Below are positions 23,894-32,854 of a stretch of DNA of 64,000 bases, piece after piece. Under the pieces are notes generated by a model. That model had not been told where the DNA came from. It did not search any database and worked only from the letters and a program-made list of their open reading frames with translations. The stretch lies in NCBI RefSeq assembly GCF_008065115.1, contig NZ_CP042913.1, forward strand, positions 5,591,257-5,655,256. Direction: 5' to 3'. This stretch comes from Bythopirellula goksoeyrii. GTDB lineage: Bacteria > Planctomycetota > Planctomycetia > Pirellulales > Lacipirellulaceae. Position 1 is the first letter of the stretch. Each line of letters opens with the position of its first letter. Both the position numbers and the translations under genes were made by a program.

Positions 23894-26047
23894 TCAGTCA
23901 GCACCCTCGATTGGATCAGGAAACCATTCGGTGGTAATTGCGTAGTAGCAATACTTGGCTGGTTCGCTCTTTCTGGCCACGGTAATGGTGGGTGCAATGA
24001 GGAGGGTTTCGCCCTGCTTCATGTTACAGCGGGCTGAAATTGTGCGATGGGTTGCTTTCGGAATTTGAATGACCAAGTCTTGTCCAGGCATTTTGGCTTC
24101 GCTCACTCCATCGATGAAGTTCAGCTCTAGCTGACACTGTAGTTCAATCGTATTGCGGTCAGTCATGCTCGTCTTCACCCCCAACTCCATCCCTTGGGAC
24201 AACACTTCGATACAAGGTTGAGCGGCGGTAGCAAATTCTCCTTTGAGATGCGTAACACCTACAACAAAGGGAAGTTGTGAGAGGTCACTGATCTTCGCCA
24301 CTTGCCCGCTGAAAATGGTAATCTTCGGAGCCGAGGTCCAGTGATCTAACTTCGACTTCTTTACCACTAGATCCATTTCAGCAGCAGAAAGAATAGTCGC
24401 TACGTAAGGTGCATAGTCGACGGATATCGATTCCATGGATAACGACAATCTCTCCGGACCAAAGTTCGTGTTGCTCTCAGACCAGCTCTCTGCCCGTGCC
24501 GGGTGGGGAGCGGCGTAGCGAACGGCATCCTTCCAGTCGATTCCTTGGAGTTCTTCTGGATCCTCAACTACGAGCACACGAGTACAGACAACCACTTGCC
24601 ATGTATTGCCGAAACGCTCCACTTCATTAAGCAGCTGATTGAAATACTGATGAACTGTTTCTGGCGCCGTTAGCATGATTTGATCGGCACCCGTTTGTTG
24701 CGTCTCCACGACAACTTCTTCTCTGCCGGGAACTAAGAGATACTTGGAAAGCCAACCAAAACCATCCGATTCCTCGGGACGCGTCTCGCGGATTTTCTTC
24801 AGAGCCGCACTCAGATCGTATTGCCGTGTCTCCAGTTCCCCTTTTGGGGGAAGGGAAGGAGACGGGATAGATGATTTGTTTACCAACTTCCAGGCGTCAG
24901 ATTCATTGATGGAGAAAGTGTCGAGATCTTTCATCTTGGAGGTGGGCCGGTCGGTAGCCGCGTCAGTGAACCCGATAAGTGCTAACGTGAATAGCAGAGT
25001 GACAGAAACAAGCTTTGGCAGTTTGTAGCGATTGTCAGCGGAAGTGAACGCCTCGATTCGTGCTGCCAAATTCTTCGCCGGACTGGCAAAGCCGAGCCCC
25101 AGCAGTCCCAAACAAGTAGCTGGACGCTGAGCCGCAAAACGCATCAAGAGGTTGGCGTAGCTGGTTCGCTCTTGCGGTTCGGTGAATTTCCGCACTGCAT
25201 GGTCGCAAGCCAGTTCACGGTAATGTTCGATATGGCGAATCGTGATCCAAGCGATCGGATTGAACCAGTGAAAGGCACGGACTAGCATCAGCATCCAAGA
25301 AAGATAACCATCGCGGCGACGCAGGTGCATCAATTCGTGGAGGGCAATCATTCGCAACTCGGAACTGCTGAGTAAATTGCGTGTTTCTTCAGGCAGGCAC
25401 AGCGTTGGTCGGAAAACGCCGAAAATTGCCGGTGCGGATAGGTCAGGCACGTACTTCATCTGAGGAGTTCGCGATATGTTGAGCGAAGCGCAAACCTGTT
25501 GAATGCAATCGATTGTTGGTTGGTCCTCGACGCATGAGAGTAATCCTATTCGTTGCGAGAACCGCCACGATGAAACTATTGCCCTTAGCATTACCAGGAT
25601 GACGCCAGCGAACCACAGCAGACACAGGGTGCATACACAAACTGACTCCCAGTCCCATGAAATGTCTGTCACCCCTGGAGTTGGCGCAATGGGTTCTGGC
25701 AAAGGATCGGGTCTGGGATTGGCCATCCATTCTCGGATAGTTTGAGGCTTGGCCGGTGCTTGCCAAAGTTCTTCCCAACTTGAGACTGTTGCTGGTTTGC
25801 TCTCCCAACTCAGCAAGTGCCAGACTCGCTGAACACTAACGGGACTGATGGGAGCGATTGGCATCAGCAGTCGCACCGCCACGACTACCCACAACCAGCA
25901 AAGAATGCGTGGCGAGAATCGTCTCCCGACAATTCGGTCAGTTGCCAATACTAACATTGCCACAGGTATGGCCGCTATCGCTGCCATGAATGTGGGCTCC
26001 AGACCGATCACAATGAATTCGCATACTGAATCGAAGGTTTCGCTCAT
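23894..26047 (-). CDS. BlaR1/MecR1-like M56 metallopeptidase sensor
   Basis: 717 residues. N-terminal membrane helices (about 16-35, 49-65, 134-155) surround a cytosolic zinc protease with HELMH at 237-241 and the third ligand in RELACDHAV (278 onward). A further helix (about 330-350) leads to an extracytoplasmic C-terminal part of some 360 residues with no penicillin-binding motif that I can see. In the BlaR1 system, ligand sensing outside activates the protease, which inactivates the BlaI repressor. The upstream gene encodes that repressor with ATGA overlap. The different C-terminal domain means the signal is probably not a beta-lactam. Two hallmark repeats of secretin-type proteins were looked for and not found. 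Confidence 0.88.
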   Translation of the reverse strand: MSETFDSVCEFIVIGLEPTFMAAIAAIPVAMLVLATDRIVGRRFSPRILCWLWVVVAVRLLMPIAPISPVSVQRVWHLLSWESKPATVSSWEELWQAPAKPQTIREWMANPRPDPLPEPIAPTPGVTDISWDWESVCVCTLCLLWFAGVILVMLRAIVSSWRFSQRIGLLSCVEDQPTIDCIQQVCASLNISRTPQMKYVPDLSAPAIFGVFRPTLCLPEETRNLLSSSELRMIALHELMHLRRRDGYLSWMLMLVRAFHWFNPIAWITIRHIEHYRELACDHAVRKFTEPQERTSYANLLMRFAAQRPATCLGLLGLGFASPAKNLAARIEAFTSADNRYKLPKLVSVTLLFTLALIGFTDAATDRPTSKMKDLDTFSINESDAWKLVNKSSIPSPSLPPKGELETRQYDLSAALKKIRETRPEESDGFGWLSKYLLVPGREEVVVETQQTGADQIMLTAPETVHQYFNQLLNEVERFGNTWQVVVCTRVLVVEDPEELQGIDWKDAVRYAAPHPARAESWSESNTNFGPERLSLSMESISVDYAPYVATILSAAEMDLVVKKSKLDHWTSAPKITIFSGQVAKISDLSQLPFVVGVTHLKGEFATAAQPCIEVLSQGMELGVKTSMTDRNTIELQCQLELNFIDGVSEAKMPGQDLVIQIPKATHRTISARCNMKQGETLLIAPTITVARKSEPAKYCYYAITTEWFPDPIEGAD

Positions 26048-26424
26048 GACTTTTTTTCCTTTTCGTCGAGTAGACGACGTAGCTCAGCGAGTTCGTCGTC
26101 GGTGAGCTTGGAGTTCTTGACCAGGTGCATAAGTGCCGGTGCCGCCGAACCACCGAAAACGCGGTCGAGAAACGAGCGGCTGGCCCGTCGGACGCAATCG
26201 CCCCGACGCATCAATGCGCGATACAAATACCGTTTCCCATCGCGATCAAAGGTCAACGCTTTTTTCTTGACCAGGCGATGGAGCATCGTTTTGATCGTCG
26301 CAGCAGTCCACTCGTTCGGTTCTGCTAGCAAATCAATCACCTGTTGCGATTCAACTGGCTGGTGCTGCCACACGGTATTCATTACTTGCCATTCGGCATC
26401 GGAAATCGTAGCGGATTCAGCCAT
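26044..26424 (-). CDS. BlaI/MecI/CopY family repressor
   Basis: 126 residues. Winged helix: ISDAEWQVMNTVWQHQPVES, TAATIKTMLHRLVKKKALTFDRDGKRYLYRA, then a dimerisation and cleavage region. BlaI binds TACA-N2-TGTA dyads and leaves them when cut by its partner protease. The gene overlaps that protease gene by four bases. Its own promoter (26451-26480) contains such a dyad, so the operon is autoregulated. The ribosome site is GGAGAA (26431-26436). Confidence 0.94.
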   Translation of the reverse strand: MAESATISDAEWQVMNTVWQHQPVESQQVIDLLAEPNEWTAATIKTMLHRLVKKKALTFDRDGKRYLYRALMRRGDCVRRASRSFLDRVFGGSAAPALMHLVKNSKLTDDELAELRRLLDEKEKKS

Positions 26425-26450
26425 GAGTAGTTCTCCATTTGGTCTGCCGG

Positions 26451-26480
26451 ATAATAGATTACATCTGTAAACGGAGTCAA
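26451..26480 (-). promoter_or_regulatory. Promoter with BlaI-type operator in its spacer
   Basis: Read on the minus strand: TTGACT (26480-26475), 18-base spacer, TATTAT (26456-26451). The spacer holds TTACA-GA-TGTAA (26470-26459), the core of known BlaI/MecI operators. Bound repressor would block RNA polymerase directly. Confidence 0.78.
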
Positions 26481-26762
26481 GATCGATTGTGAAGGGAAAT
26501 AGGGATCACGTTTTCGTACAGGTTATATCTTCCCTTGCTTCCTCCAAATCTTCGCAGGCAAGATGCATGCGCCACGAATCGCGGCTCGTCCCTGCGCGGA
26601 GCGTAGGTACGAGGGAAAAGAGAGGCACGGCGATTCACGTGCCCACGTTGACCGTGGGCATGGCAACCCGGTTGCTCCGACACTGGTATGGGAGGAGATA
26701 CTTTGGTTAGATTACATACTTTCGAACAACCCTGACCACTTCTTGCCAGAAAGACTCTCACT
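26481..26762. other. Divergent intergenic region
   Basis: No gene seen. It includes a GTGCCCACG-TTGA-CGTGGGCA-like hairpin at about 26639-26661 and GCATGCGCCACGAATC words typical of intergenic repeats. Confidence 0.4.
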
Positions 26763-27536
26763 ATGAAAAGGCTCGACTGGAAACAACTACTCGGCAAACG
26801 ATCGGCATCTCGGAATCTCTGCTGTTTGGTGACATGTTTGGTAACTACACTCGCTTGCTTTTTGGCGATTTGCTCTGCGTCTCTCTTGGCGGCAGAGGAG
26901 TCAACTACTTCCCGGCCATTGTTCAATGGCAAGAATCTCAATGGTTGGCATGTAGACGTTCCCGCACTCGATGCGAACCCAGATGCCAAGTCCCCGTTCA
27001 TAGTCCGCGATCGTATGTTGGTCAGTTTGGGTACCCCTCCAGGGCATCTCATCACGAACACGATTTATCAGAACTACCGACTCGAAGTTCAATACCGGTT
27101 CGCAGCCAAGCCGGGCAACTGTGGCGTGCTGGTTCATGCATCGCTCCCACGCGCACTCTACAAAATGTTTCCTCAATCACTTGAGGTCCAAATGCAATCT
27201 GGTGAGGCGGGTGATTTCTGGTGCATCCAGGAGGATATTAGCGTGCCCGACATGGTCGCGCGGCGCGGCCCTCGAGATACGTGGGGAGTTGACGGCGACA
27301 AGGCGCGTCGCATCAAGAACCTCACTGATGGCTCAGAAAACCCACCGGGTGAGTGGAATACCCTGGTTATCGAAACGCTGGGCGATGCGATCAAAGTGTG
27401 GGTCAACGGCGACCTGGTCAACTACGGCACCGACTGCACGGCCAACAAAGGGCAGATAGCAATTCAAGCCGAAGGATCCGAGGTGGAGTTTCGCGAGATT
27501 GCACTGACGCAGATTGAGCGGTTTAGCGAGGATTAG
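26763..27536 (+). CDS. DUF1080 (3-keto-disaccharide hydrolase) domain protein, secreted
   Basis: 257 residues with a signal peptide (LVTCLVTTLACFLAICSASLLA). The rest is one DUF1080 domain: PLFNGKNLNGWHVD, YQNYRLEVQYRF, CGVLVHAS, LEVQMQSGEAGDFW, GEWNTLVIETLGDAIKVWVNGDLVN and IAIQAEGSEVEFREI. The fold is a concanavalin-like beta sandwich. Family members act on 3-keto sugars or bind polysaccharides outside the cytoplasm. Many paralogues per genome are normal in Planctomycetes. It stands alone here. Confidence 0.9.
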   Translation: MKRLDWKQLLGKRSASRNLCCLVTCLVTTLACFLAICSASLLAAEESTTSRPLFNGKNLNGWHVDVPALDANPDAKSPFIVRDRMLVSLGTPPGHLITNTIYQNYRLEVQYRFAAKPGNCGVLVHASLPRALYKMFPQSLEVQMQSGEAGDFWCIQEDISVPDMVARRGPRDTWGVDGDKARRIKNLTDGSENPPGEWNTLVIETLGDAIKVWVNGDLVNYGTDCTANKGQIAIQAEGSEVEFREIALTQIERFSED

Positions 27537-27582
27537 AATTGCAGATAGGTCGGAACCATTGGTTCACTCAGAAGCAATTCTC

Positions 27583-27606
27583 GATTCCCGCCTGCGCGGG
27601 AATGAC
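27583..27606. repeat. Palindromic GATTCCCGCCTGCGCGGGAAT repeat
   Basis: ATTCCCGC/GCGGGAAT hairpin. Two related copies are at 41631-41650 and 41684-41703. This palindrome type occurs in many unrelated bacteria. Confidence 0.6.
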
Positions 27607-27612
27607 AATGTC

Positions 27613-27636
27613 ATTACGACTCGGAGAGCCGTGTTA
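27613..27636 (+). repeat. ATTACGACTCGGAGAG repeat, copy 1
   Basis: ATTACGACTCGGAGAGCCGT followed by GTTA. It recurs in the same orientation at 28721, on the other side of the SYLF gene. Confidence 0.55.
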
Positions 27637-27638
27637 CT

Positions 27639-28682
27639 CTAGCGGATTTCGCTTGGGTCCGCTTGGATGGGGGGAGCGGGGAGGCTTAGTTGTCCTGCAG
27701 GGGGTGTCAACTGGGCATTCACTGCATGACGCAAGAGGCCGAAGACCGCCTGATACTCGGGCCGGGCTGCCAACTGGGCATATTGAGGGTTTGATGCAAT
27801 GACCTCGTATCTCGACTGTGCGTTGATCAATGCTTCACGATAGGACTCGGCATTGTTGAATTGGCTGGCGTTTGGAATGGCAAGGTACTGTTGCCACTCG
27901 GGAGTCAGCACCGCTTGCAACCGTTGCCATGATTCGCCCATGGGTGTCGCTGAGGCAAATTGATTCGCATAAGGAGCTGCATTCGGTTGGGGCTGCATGC
28001 CCTCTTGCATTGGTACTGATCCGCCACCGGCGTACTGTGTTATTTGGGAAACCAACTGGCTGGCAAGAACTGGCTGCTGTCCGGTAGCAGCAGCTTGTTG
28101 ATAATACTGGGCGTCTGCTTGCAAGTCTTGTTTGAGAACCGAGCCATCGAGCGAAACACCCAAGAAGGCACCGCGACTACGCGAGTAGCTATAGATCTCA
28201 GCATTCATTGGCAAGTCGGTGCCAGCGGAAACCTGGCGTCCCACAGGTCCAGCAGCCACTGACGCATCGGCACCTACGGTAAGTTTGCCCTGCATGAGAT
28301 TTTCCACACTTTGGCGCGAGCGGAGAACGAGAATCACATCCGTTGATTGGATGCCCGCCTGCCAACCAACACTCCCGCCGGTAAGATCGATAAATCGCGG
28401 CATCTGCCACTGGCCGGTGGCATCGCGACCGATGAAAACACCTTTGCCCATGCGAATTCCTACGACGAAAGCTCCCCCTTTGACTTGGGGAATGATCGCA
28501 ACCCCTTGAGCATCGGTAAGAAGTTGTCGGGGAATCCCATTGCCGGGGGCCGTCATCACTTGTTGAAATACCGTGCTGGCTTGTCGTAGTATCTCGTCCT
28601 CCTGCATGGCTGCTTGTGACATAGCAGGAACGAGCGAGAGCAGGACAGCTGTCAACGCGGACAATCGAATGATCGGCGACAT
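27639..28682 (-). CDS. SYLF (Ysc84) domain protein, secreted
   Basis: 347 residues with a signal peptide (LSALTAVLLSLVPAMSQA). Residues about 25-200 form a SYLF domain: IPRQLLTDAQGVAIIPQVKGGAFVVG, GRDATGQWQMPRFIDLTGGSVGWQAG, VILVLRSRQSVENLM, LGADAS-like SVAAGPVGRQ, and YSYSRSRGAFLGVSLDGS. SYLF domains bind phosphoinositides in eukaryotes. The bacterial role is open, perhaps lipid or envelope binding. The C-terminal 140 residues are Gln- and Pro-rich with two helical segments and no known domain. The gene is bracketed by two direct copies of a palindromic repeat, at 27613 and 28721. Confidence 0.88.
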   Translation of the reverse strand: MSPIIRLSALTAVLLSLVPAMSQAAMQEDEILRQASTVFQQVMTAPGNGIPRQLLTDAQGVAIIPQVKGGAFVVGIRMGKGVFIGRDATGQWQMPRFIDLTGGSVGWQAGIQSTDVILVLRSRQSVENLMQGKLTVGADASVAAGPVGRQVSAGTDLPMNAEIYSYSRSRGAFLGVSLDGSVLKQDLQADAQYYQQAAATGQQPVLASQLVSQITQYAGGGSVPMQEGMQPQPNAAPYANQFASATPMGESWQRLQAVLTPEWQQYLAIPNASQFNNAESYREALINAQSRYEVIASNPQYAQLAARPEYQAVFGLLRHAVNAQLTPPAGQLSLPAPPIQADPSEIR

Positions 28683-29099
28683 GGGATTTTCTTCCTGATT
28701 AGAGTTGTACGAATCTCCGAATTACGACTCGGAGAGTCGTGCTATAATGACGCAACGAAAATCTCAGCAGAGATCGCCATCGGGGCAAGTGCGGAGAATA
28801 GGAATCTGGAGAGTCGGGGTCAAGATGAGCCAGTTCTGCAGCCTGGGAAGCTGACGGAATCCGGGGAAATCAAGCTAATATACGACTATCTCGAGTTTCC
28901 TTTGGCAGCTTAATCTGTAACTCAAACAACACACCGGGAAGGTGCCTGCTCCGGTAGTCTTGCCCAAACTAGAGATTTGCGGACTACTCCAATCAATGCA
29001 AATTGCTTCTGAATAATAATTGTAGCTACAATCGAATACTATGGATCTTGCCTCAATGATTTTTCAACTTTCCTCGCTGCTTTAGGTTCACTTGCATTT
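28683..29099. other. Gene-free divergent region
   Basis: Contains the palindrome ACGACTC-GGA-GAGTCGT at 28724-28740, which runs into CTATAATG, and no convincing coding frame. The region just before 29100 is AT-rich (AATAATAATTG) and probably holds the promoter of the peptidase-sulfatase pair. Confidence 0.45.
28721..28744 (+). repeat. ATTACGACTCGGAGAG repeat, copy 2
   Basis: ATTACGACTCGGAGAGTCGT followed by GCTA, a 7-3-7 perfect palindrome. It pairs with the copy at 27613 as a direct repeat flanking the SYLF gene. Confidence 0.55.
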
Positions 29100-30785
29100 A
29101 TGTTGTGCTCTCTCCCCAATTGGCTGTTTGCCATTGTTTGTGGCGTACTCATTTCCAATCTCCCTGCTCAGGCAGTGATCACGCTGGATGGGAATTTCGA
29201 TTCCGGCTCGCTCGAGAGTTATACCATTAATGGTAATACCGTTAATATCACGGGTCGTGACTCTTACGCGGGGGGAGCATTCAGGTTGGGCGACGGCCAT
29301 TGGCGTTGGCTTCACTTCAAAGCCAGCGGCGTACTGAATCAGAATCCAACGTTCGCGGTGCATGGAGAGTTTGGTGGGGACGGCTCTTGCTGCGATGACA
29401 CGAGCATCGAAACCGATCATGAACTCTACGACCACGAGATGGTTTACTCATATGATGGAGAGAACTGGCAGTACTTTCCCCATGCGAATAATACTCTGAG
29501 CACCGCTAACGCTAATCCGGCGAACGATCTCTACACTTTCAGTCTGGGGACGCCTTTCACCCAAGACGAGGTTTATGTCGCCTACGCTTTGCCTTACACC
29601 TACAACCGAAGTGTGCTACACACCCAGCAGGTGCTCGCCTCGCCATGGGCTCAGCCGACGGTTTCCGGCAATTTAAGTGGGGTAATCGGGCAGGCTCCGG
29701 AAGGAGTCAATGATATCGGGATCAATCAACCGGAGCGCGACTTGTACGCCTATCGAATCACGAATCCTGCGACCGACTCTGCGACTCCCAAGAGAAAGGC
29801 GATGTTCGTCACGGGCCAGCATGCTTCGGAAACTCTAGGAATCTATACATACGAAGGACTCATCGATTGGCTCATCTCGGACGACCCGCGCGCGGCAGCA
29901 CTCCGCGATCAAGTCGAAGTATTCGGCTATCCAACTTTGAATGCGTCGGGGCGGGCTGCCGGACTCTCCCGGTCCATGCTGCAGCATCCTGACACTGATT
30001 CGAACAGCTACTGGAGGCCTGGACCGTTGAGTGGGAATGACTGGGACAGTCCTGAGCGGACCGAGCAAAAGATCAATGGCGAAGCGATGCACGACGATGC
30101 CGCAGCAACCCCTGGCAACTCGCTCGACTTGTTCGTCGACTTCCATTCGTCGGTGCCGGACTATGAAATCGTAGGTCCCAATGGCCTAGGCTCGGAAAGC
30201 CCGCTGCCTGGATTGTCAGGGCAATACCGCGATGACTGGGCCTACATCACTAGCGGGTCTGAAGGCAACGATTGGTGGCAAGCTCTCCGCGCGTTGCAGC
30301 CAAACCTACTTCAGGTAACCTCTGGAACCGGGCCAACTAGCCGGACTTCGACAGGCTATGCCCTCAATGATGATTATGGTTTGAACGCCGACATGTCCGT
30401 TACGTTTGAAAATCAGTTCGCGATCTCTCGGCCGATCTCCTACTATCACGATTTGGGCAAGAATTTTGGATTGGCCATGTATGAATCTTGGGTGCAAGTC
30501 GCTAATCCACTTGCCGCTGACTTTGACGAGGATGGTGACGTGGATGCCGGCGATCTGGCCGCTTGGCAAGCCGGATACGGGTCCGTCGCTGCCACGCACT
30601 TACTCGGGGACGCCGATGGCGATGGGGACACCGATAGTGCAGACTTCGTTATCTGGCAACGACAATTCACGGGAGGGCAGAATCCGTTCTCGACTGGCAA
30701 AGTCGTCCCGGAGCCGAGCTCGATGGCTATACTACTTCTCACTGCAACTGGAATGCTCCTGTTTTCTGGTTCTGCCCGTTCATGA
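29100..30785 (+). CDS. Secreted M14-type zinc carboxypeptidase-like protein with dockerin-like repeats and PEP-CTERM
   Basis: 561 residues. Signal peptide at the start. About 30-190 is a beta-rich region (HWRWLHFKASG, EDGENWQYFPHAN-like). About 215-440 looks like an M14 peptidase: KRKAMFVTGQHASETLG supplies the His and Glu zinc ligands, DLFVDFHSS the second His, and VTFENQF a likely catalytic Glu. A dockerin-like pair of calcium loops follows (DFDEDGDVDAGDL and DADGDGDTDSADF, each with a tryptophan-rich helix), then VPEPSS, a hydrophobic helix and a short basic tail. It is probably exported and processed by an exosortase. A sulfatase gene follows after 18 bases, so the two may degrade the same sulfated glycopeptide, by inference. 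Confidence 0.85.
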   Translation: MLCSLPNWLFAIVCGVLISNLPAQAVITLDGNFDSGSLESYTINGNTVNITGRDSYAGGAFRLGDGHWRWLHFKASGVLNQNPTFAVHGEFGGDGSCCDDTSIETDHELYDHEMVYSYDGENWQYFPHANNTLSTANANPANDLYTFSLGTPFTQDEVYVAYALPYTYNRSVLHTQQVLASPWAQPTVSGNLSGVIGQAPEGVNDIGINQPERDLYAYRITNPATDSATPKRKAMFVTGQHASETLGIYTYEGLIDWLISDDPRAAALRDQVEVFGYPTLNASGRAAGLSRSMLQHPDTDSNSYWRPGPLSGNDWDSPERTEQKINGEAMHDDAAATPGNSLDLFVDFHSSVPDYEIVGPNGLGSESPLPGLSGQYRDDWAYITSGSEGNDWWQALRALQPNLLQVTSGTGPTSRTSTGYALNDDYGLNADMSVTFENQFAISRPISYYHDLGKNFGLAMYESWVQVANPLAADFDEDGDVDAGDLAAWQAGYGSVAATHLLGDADGDGDTDSADFVIWQRQFTGGQNPFSTGKVVPEPSSMAILLLTATGMLLFSGSARS

Positions 30786-30803
30786 ATAAAGGAATAGGTC
30801 CCC

Positions 30804-32462
30804 ATGCTTCGCATCCTATTTTGTTTGATTGTACTGATATTTCAAAGTGGCGAAGTTAGAGCTGCAGAACAAACCCAACCAAATATTCTCTGGCTCTCTT
30901 GCGAAGATCTCTCTTCCCGAATGGGCTGCTATGGGGACAATACCGTTCCCACGCCGAATATCGATCGCTTGGCTCGCGAGGGAATTCGCTATACGAACGC
31001 CTTTACCGCCACCGGCGTCTGCGCACCTTGTCGTCATACGATAATCACAGGTCTCTATCCCATGCAAAGTGGCGCGCAATACATGCGAACTACTTCAAAA
31101 AGTTCGGCTATGGATGAGATCGAGGATCCTGAACTTCGAGAAGAAGCGATGAATCGGCGGCTGTATGAAGCGACTCCTCCGGCAGGAGTGAGATGCTTTA
31201 CGGAATATCTTCGCGGGGTGGGCTATTACTGTACGAACAATAGCAAGGAAGATTATCAATTCGTTGCGCCAGTCACCGCCTGGGATGAATCATCGAATAA
31301 GGCTCACTTCCGCAACCGCGCCGAAGGGCAGCCATTTTTTGCGGTGTTCAATAATACGGTGACCCATGAGTCGGGCATCCATGGCGCACGACGTTCTCCC
31401 GCCAAGACCGATCCAGCCAGTGTCACAGTACCAAAGTTTCTTCCGGATACGCCCGTGGTCAGAGAAGATATCGCCCGCTATTACGACAACATCATTGAAC
31501 TCGATGCTTGGGTCGGCGAGAAACTGGCTGAACTTGAAGCAGCGGGTCTCGCAGATTCGACGATTGTCTTTTTCTTTTCCGATCATGGCGACGGGCTGCC
31601 CAGACACAAGCGGTGGGTTTACGACTCCGGGACCCATGTCCCGATGATTGTGCGATTTCCCGATGGATTCGAAGCTGGCACTGTTGACGACCGAATGATG
31701 AGTTTTATTGATCTGGCCCCTACGGCACTCACACTCGCAGGAGTAGAGAAGCCAGATTACATGCCGGGTGTATGCTTTACGGGATCGAACGCCTCGCCGC
31801 CGCCGGAATATGTTTTCATGCATCGTGATCGCATGGATGATACGAGCCACGATACGATCCGGGCTGTGCGAGACAAGCGATTTCAATACGTCCGCAACTA
31901 TCGACCCGATCGGCCCTACTTGCAGCTGATTTCCTACCGCGATCGGGCGGCGACCATGGACGAAATTTATCGACTCAAGAAAGAAGGCAAACTGAATGCT
32001 GACCAATGGCAATGGGCAGTACCAGCCAAGCCGTTGGAGGAATTGTACGACACCGAATCGGATCCCGATGAGGTTCACAATCTAGCAAGTGACCCACGCC
32101 ATCTCGCGCACATGGCGAAGATGCGCGAAGCGCTTGAGCAGTGGGTGCAAGAAACCGGTGATCCCTTGGCGACTCCTGAAAGCGAGGTGCTCGAAACACA
32201 GGTCTGGCCACCGAAAGGGGAACAACCTGTTACGTCGACACCAGAAGTTGTCGTCACTCCAACTGATAATGATACGTGGGAAGTGACGATCGAGTGTTCG
32301 ACAGAAGGTGCCAGCATTGGCTATCGGGAGTCGGACTCGGGTCCGTGGACGATTTACACGGGGCCATTCGAAACGGATGCGAAGCGACTGGACGTCACTG
32401 CTCATCGGATTGGTTGGAAACCGGTACGGGTGAAGCGGAAGCTGGGTGGGGGAGCTGAGTAG
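30804..32462 (+). CDS. Sulfatase (type I, formylglycine-dependent), secreted
   Basis: 552 residues with a signal peptide ending about residue 20. The sulfatase signature CAPCR (73-77) fits CxPxR, in which the first Cys is converted to formylglycine. Metal ligands are seen in SCEDLS (32-37) and FFFSDHGDGLPRHKRWVYDSGTHVPMI. Such enzymes release sulfate from polysaccharides. Substrate cannot be told from sequence. The last 70 residues after the alpha/beta core are a small beta domain (VVVTPTDNDTWEVTIECSTEGA). It follows the M14-like gene by 18 bases in one operon. A formylglycine-generating-enzyme-like protein is encoded at 48434, but that one is secreted. Confidence 0.93.
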   Translation: MLRILFCLIVLIFQSGEVRAAEQTQPNILWLSCEDLSSRMGCYGDNTVPTPNIDRLAREGIRYTNAFTATGVCAPCRHTIITGLYPMQSGAQYMRTTSKSSAMDEIEDPELREEAMNRRLYEATPPAGVRCFTEYLRGVGYYCTNNSKEDYQFVAPVTAWDESSNKAHFRNRAEGQPFFAVFNNTVTHESGIHGARRSPAKTDPASVTVPKFLPDTPVVREDIARYYDNIIELDAWVGEKLAELEAAGLADSTIVFFFSDHGDGLPRHKRWVYDSGTHVPMIVRFPDGFEAGTVDDRMMSFIDLAPTALTLAGVEKPDYMPGVCFTGSNASPPPEYVFMHRDRMDDTSHDTIRAVRDKRFQYVRNYRPDRPYLQLISYRDRAATMDEIYRLKKEGKLNADQWQWAVPAKPLEELYDTESDPDEVHNLASDPRHLAHMAKMREALEQWVQETGDPLATPESEVLETQVWPPKGEQPVTSTPEVVVTPTDNDTWEVTIECSTEGASIGYRESDSGPWTIYTGPFETDAKRLDVTAHRIGWKPVRVKRKLGGGAE

Positions 32463-32507
32463 TCCTGACTTGAATGTTCCTTTTCGTAACTGTAAGCCCT
32501 GATTGTG

Positions 32508-32536
32508 TTGTTCGCATATTGCGAACATGCTATAAT
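32508..32536 (+). promoter_or_regulatory. higBA promoter with palindromic operator
   Basis: TTGTTC (32508-32513), 17-base spacer, TATAAT (32531-32536). The palindrome TGTTCGCA-TAT-TGCGAACA (32509-32527) covers the -35 and the spacer, as expected for autorepression by the antitoxin. The transcription start would fall a few bases before the toxin ATG at 32544. Confidence 0.75.
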
Positions 32537-32543
32537 TACTGAG

Positions 32544-32849
32544 ATGAATATCATCAGTAGGCCGGCGATTCTCGAGGCTCAGCGTCGCCATCCGCGTTGT
32601 CGCAAGTGGCTTGAAGAATGGTGGAGGAATGCAAGATCTGCTCAGTGGACCAGTTTAGAAGATGTTAGAAGAACCTATCCATCCGCTGATCAGGTAAACA
32701 AGTTTTTGATTTTTGATGCTCCCGAGGCCAAGCGTTTGATCGTAGGGATCCGCTATTCCCGAGAGACACCCTATCGTGGCGGGACATTGTTTGTGAAAGA
32801 ATTTCTGACGCATTCCGACTATGTTCGAGGCAATTGGAAGAAGGGTTAG
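32544..32849 (+). CDS. higB: HigB-type mRNA interferase toxin
   Basis: 101 residues from ATG 32544. HigB_toxin family pattern: MNIISRPAILEAQRRHPRCRK, WLEEWWRNARSAQWTSLEDVRR, YPSADQVNKFLIFD, KRLIVGIRYS and VKEFLTHSDYVRGNW, with the C-terminal H and Y of the ribosome-dependent RNase. The toxin comes first in the operon, as in other hig loci. The antitoxin gene starts 5 bases after the stop. The longer frame from 32505 would begin inside the promoter and is rejected. Confidence 0.9.
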   Translation: MNIISRPAILEAQRRHPRCRKWLEEWWRNARSAQWTSLEDVRRTYPSADQVNKFLIFDAPEAKRLIVGIRYSRETPYRGGTLFVKEFLTHSDYVRGNWKKG

Positions 32850-32854
32850 TTGTC

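Noticed and set aside
28724-28750. Palindrome with TATAAT as a promoter
   Set aside because: The TATAAT-like end is part of a dispersed palindromic repeat, and no -35 or gene start is at a suitable distance.
31290-32078. 262-codon open frame on the minus strand
   Set aside because: It is antisense to the sulfatase gene and carries no recognisable motif.
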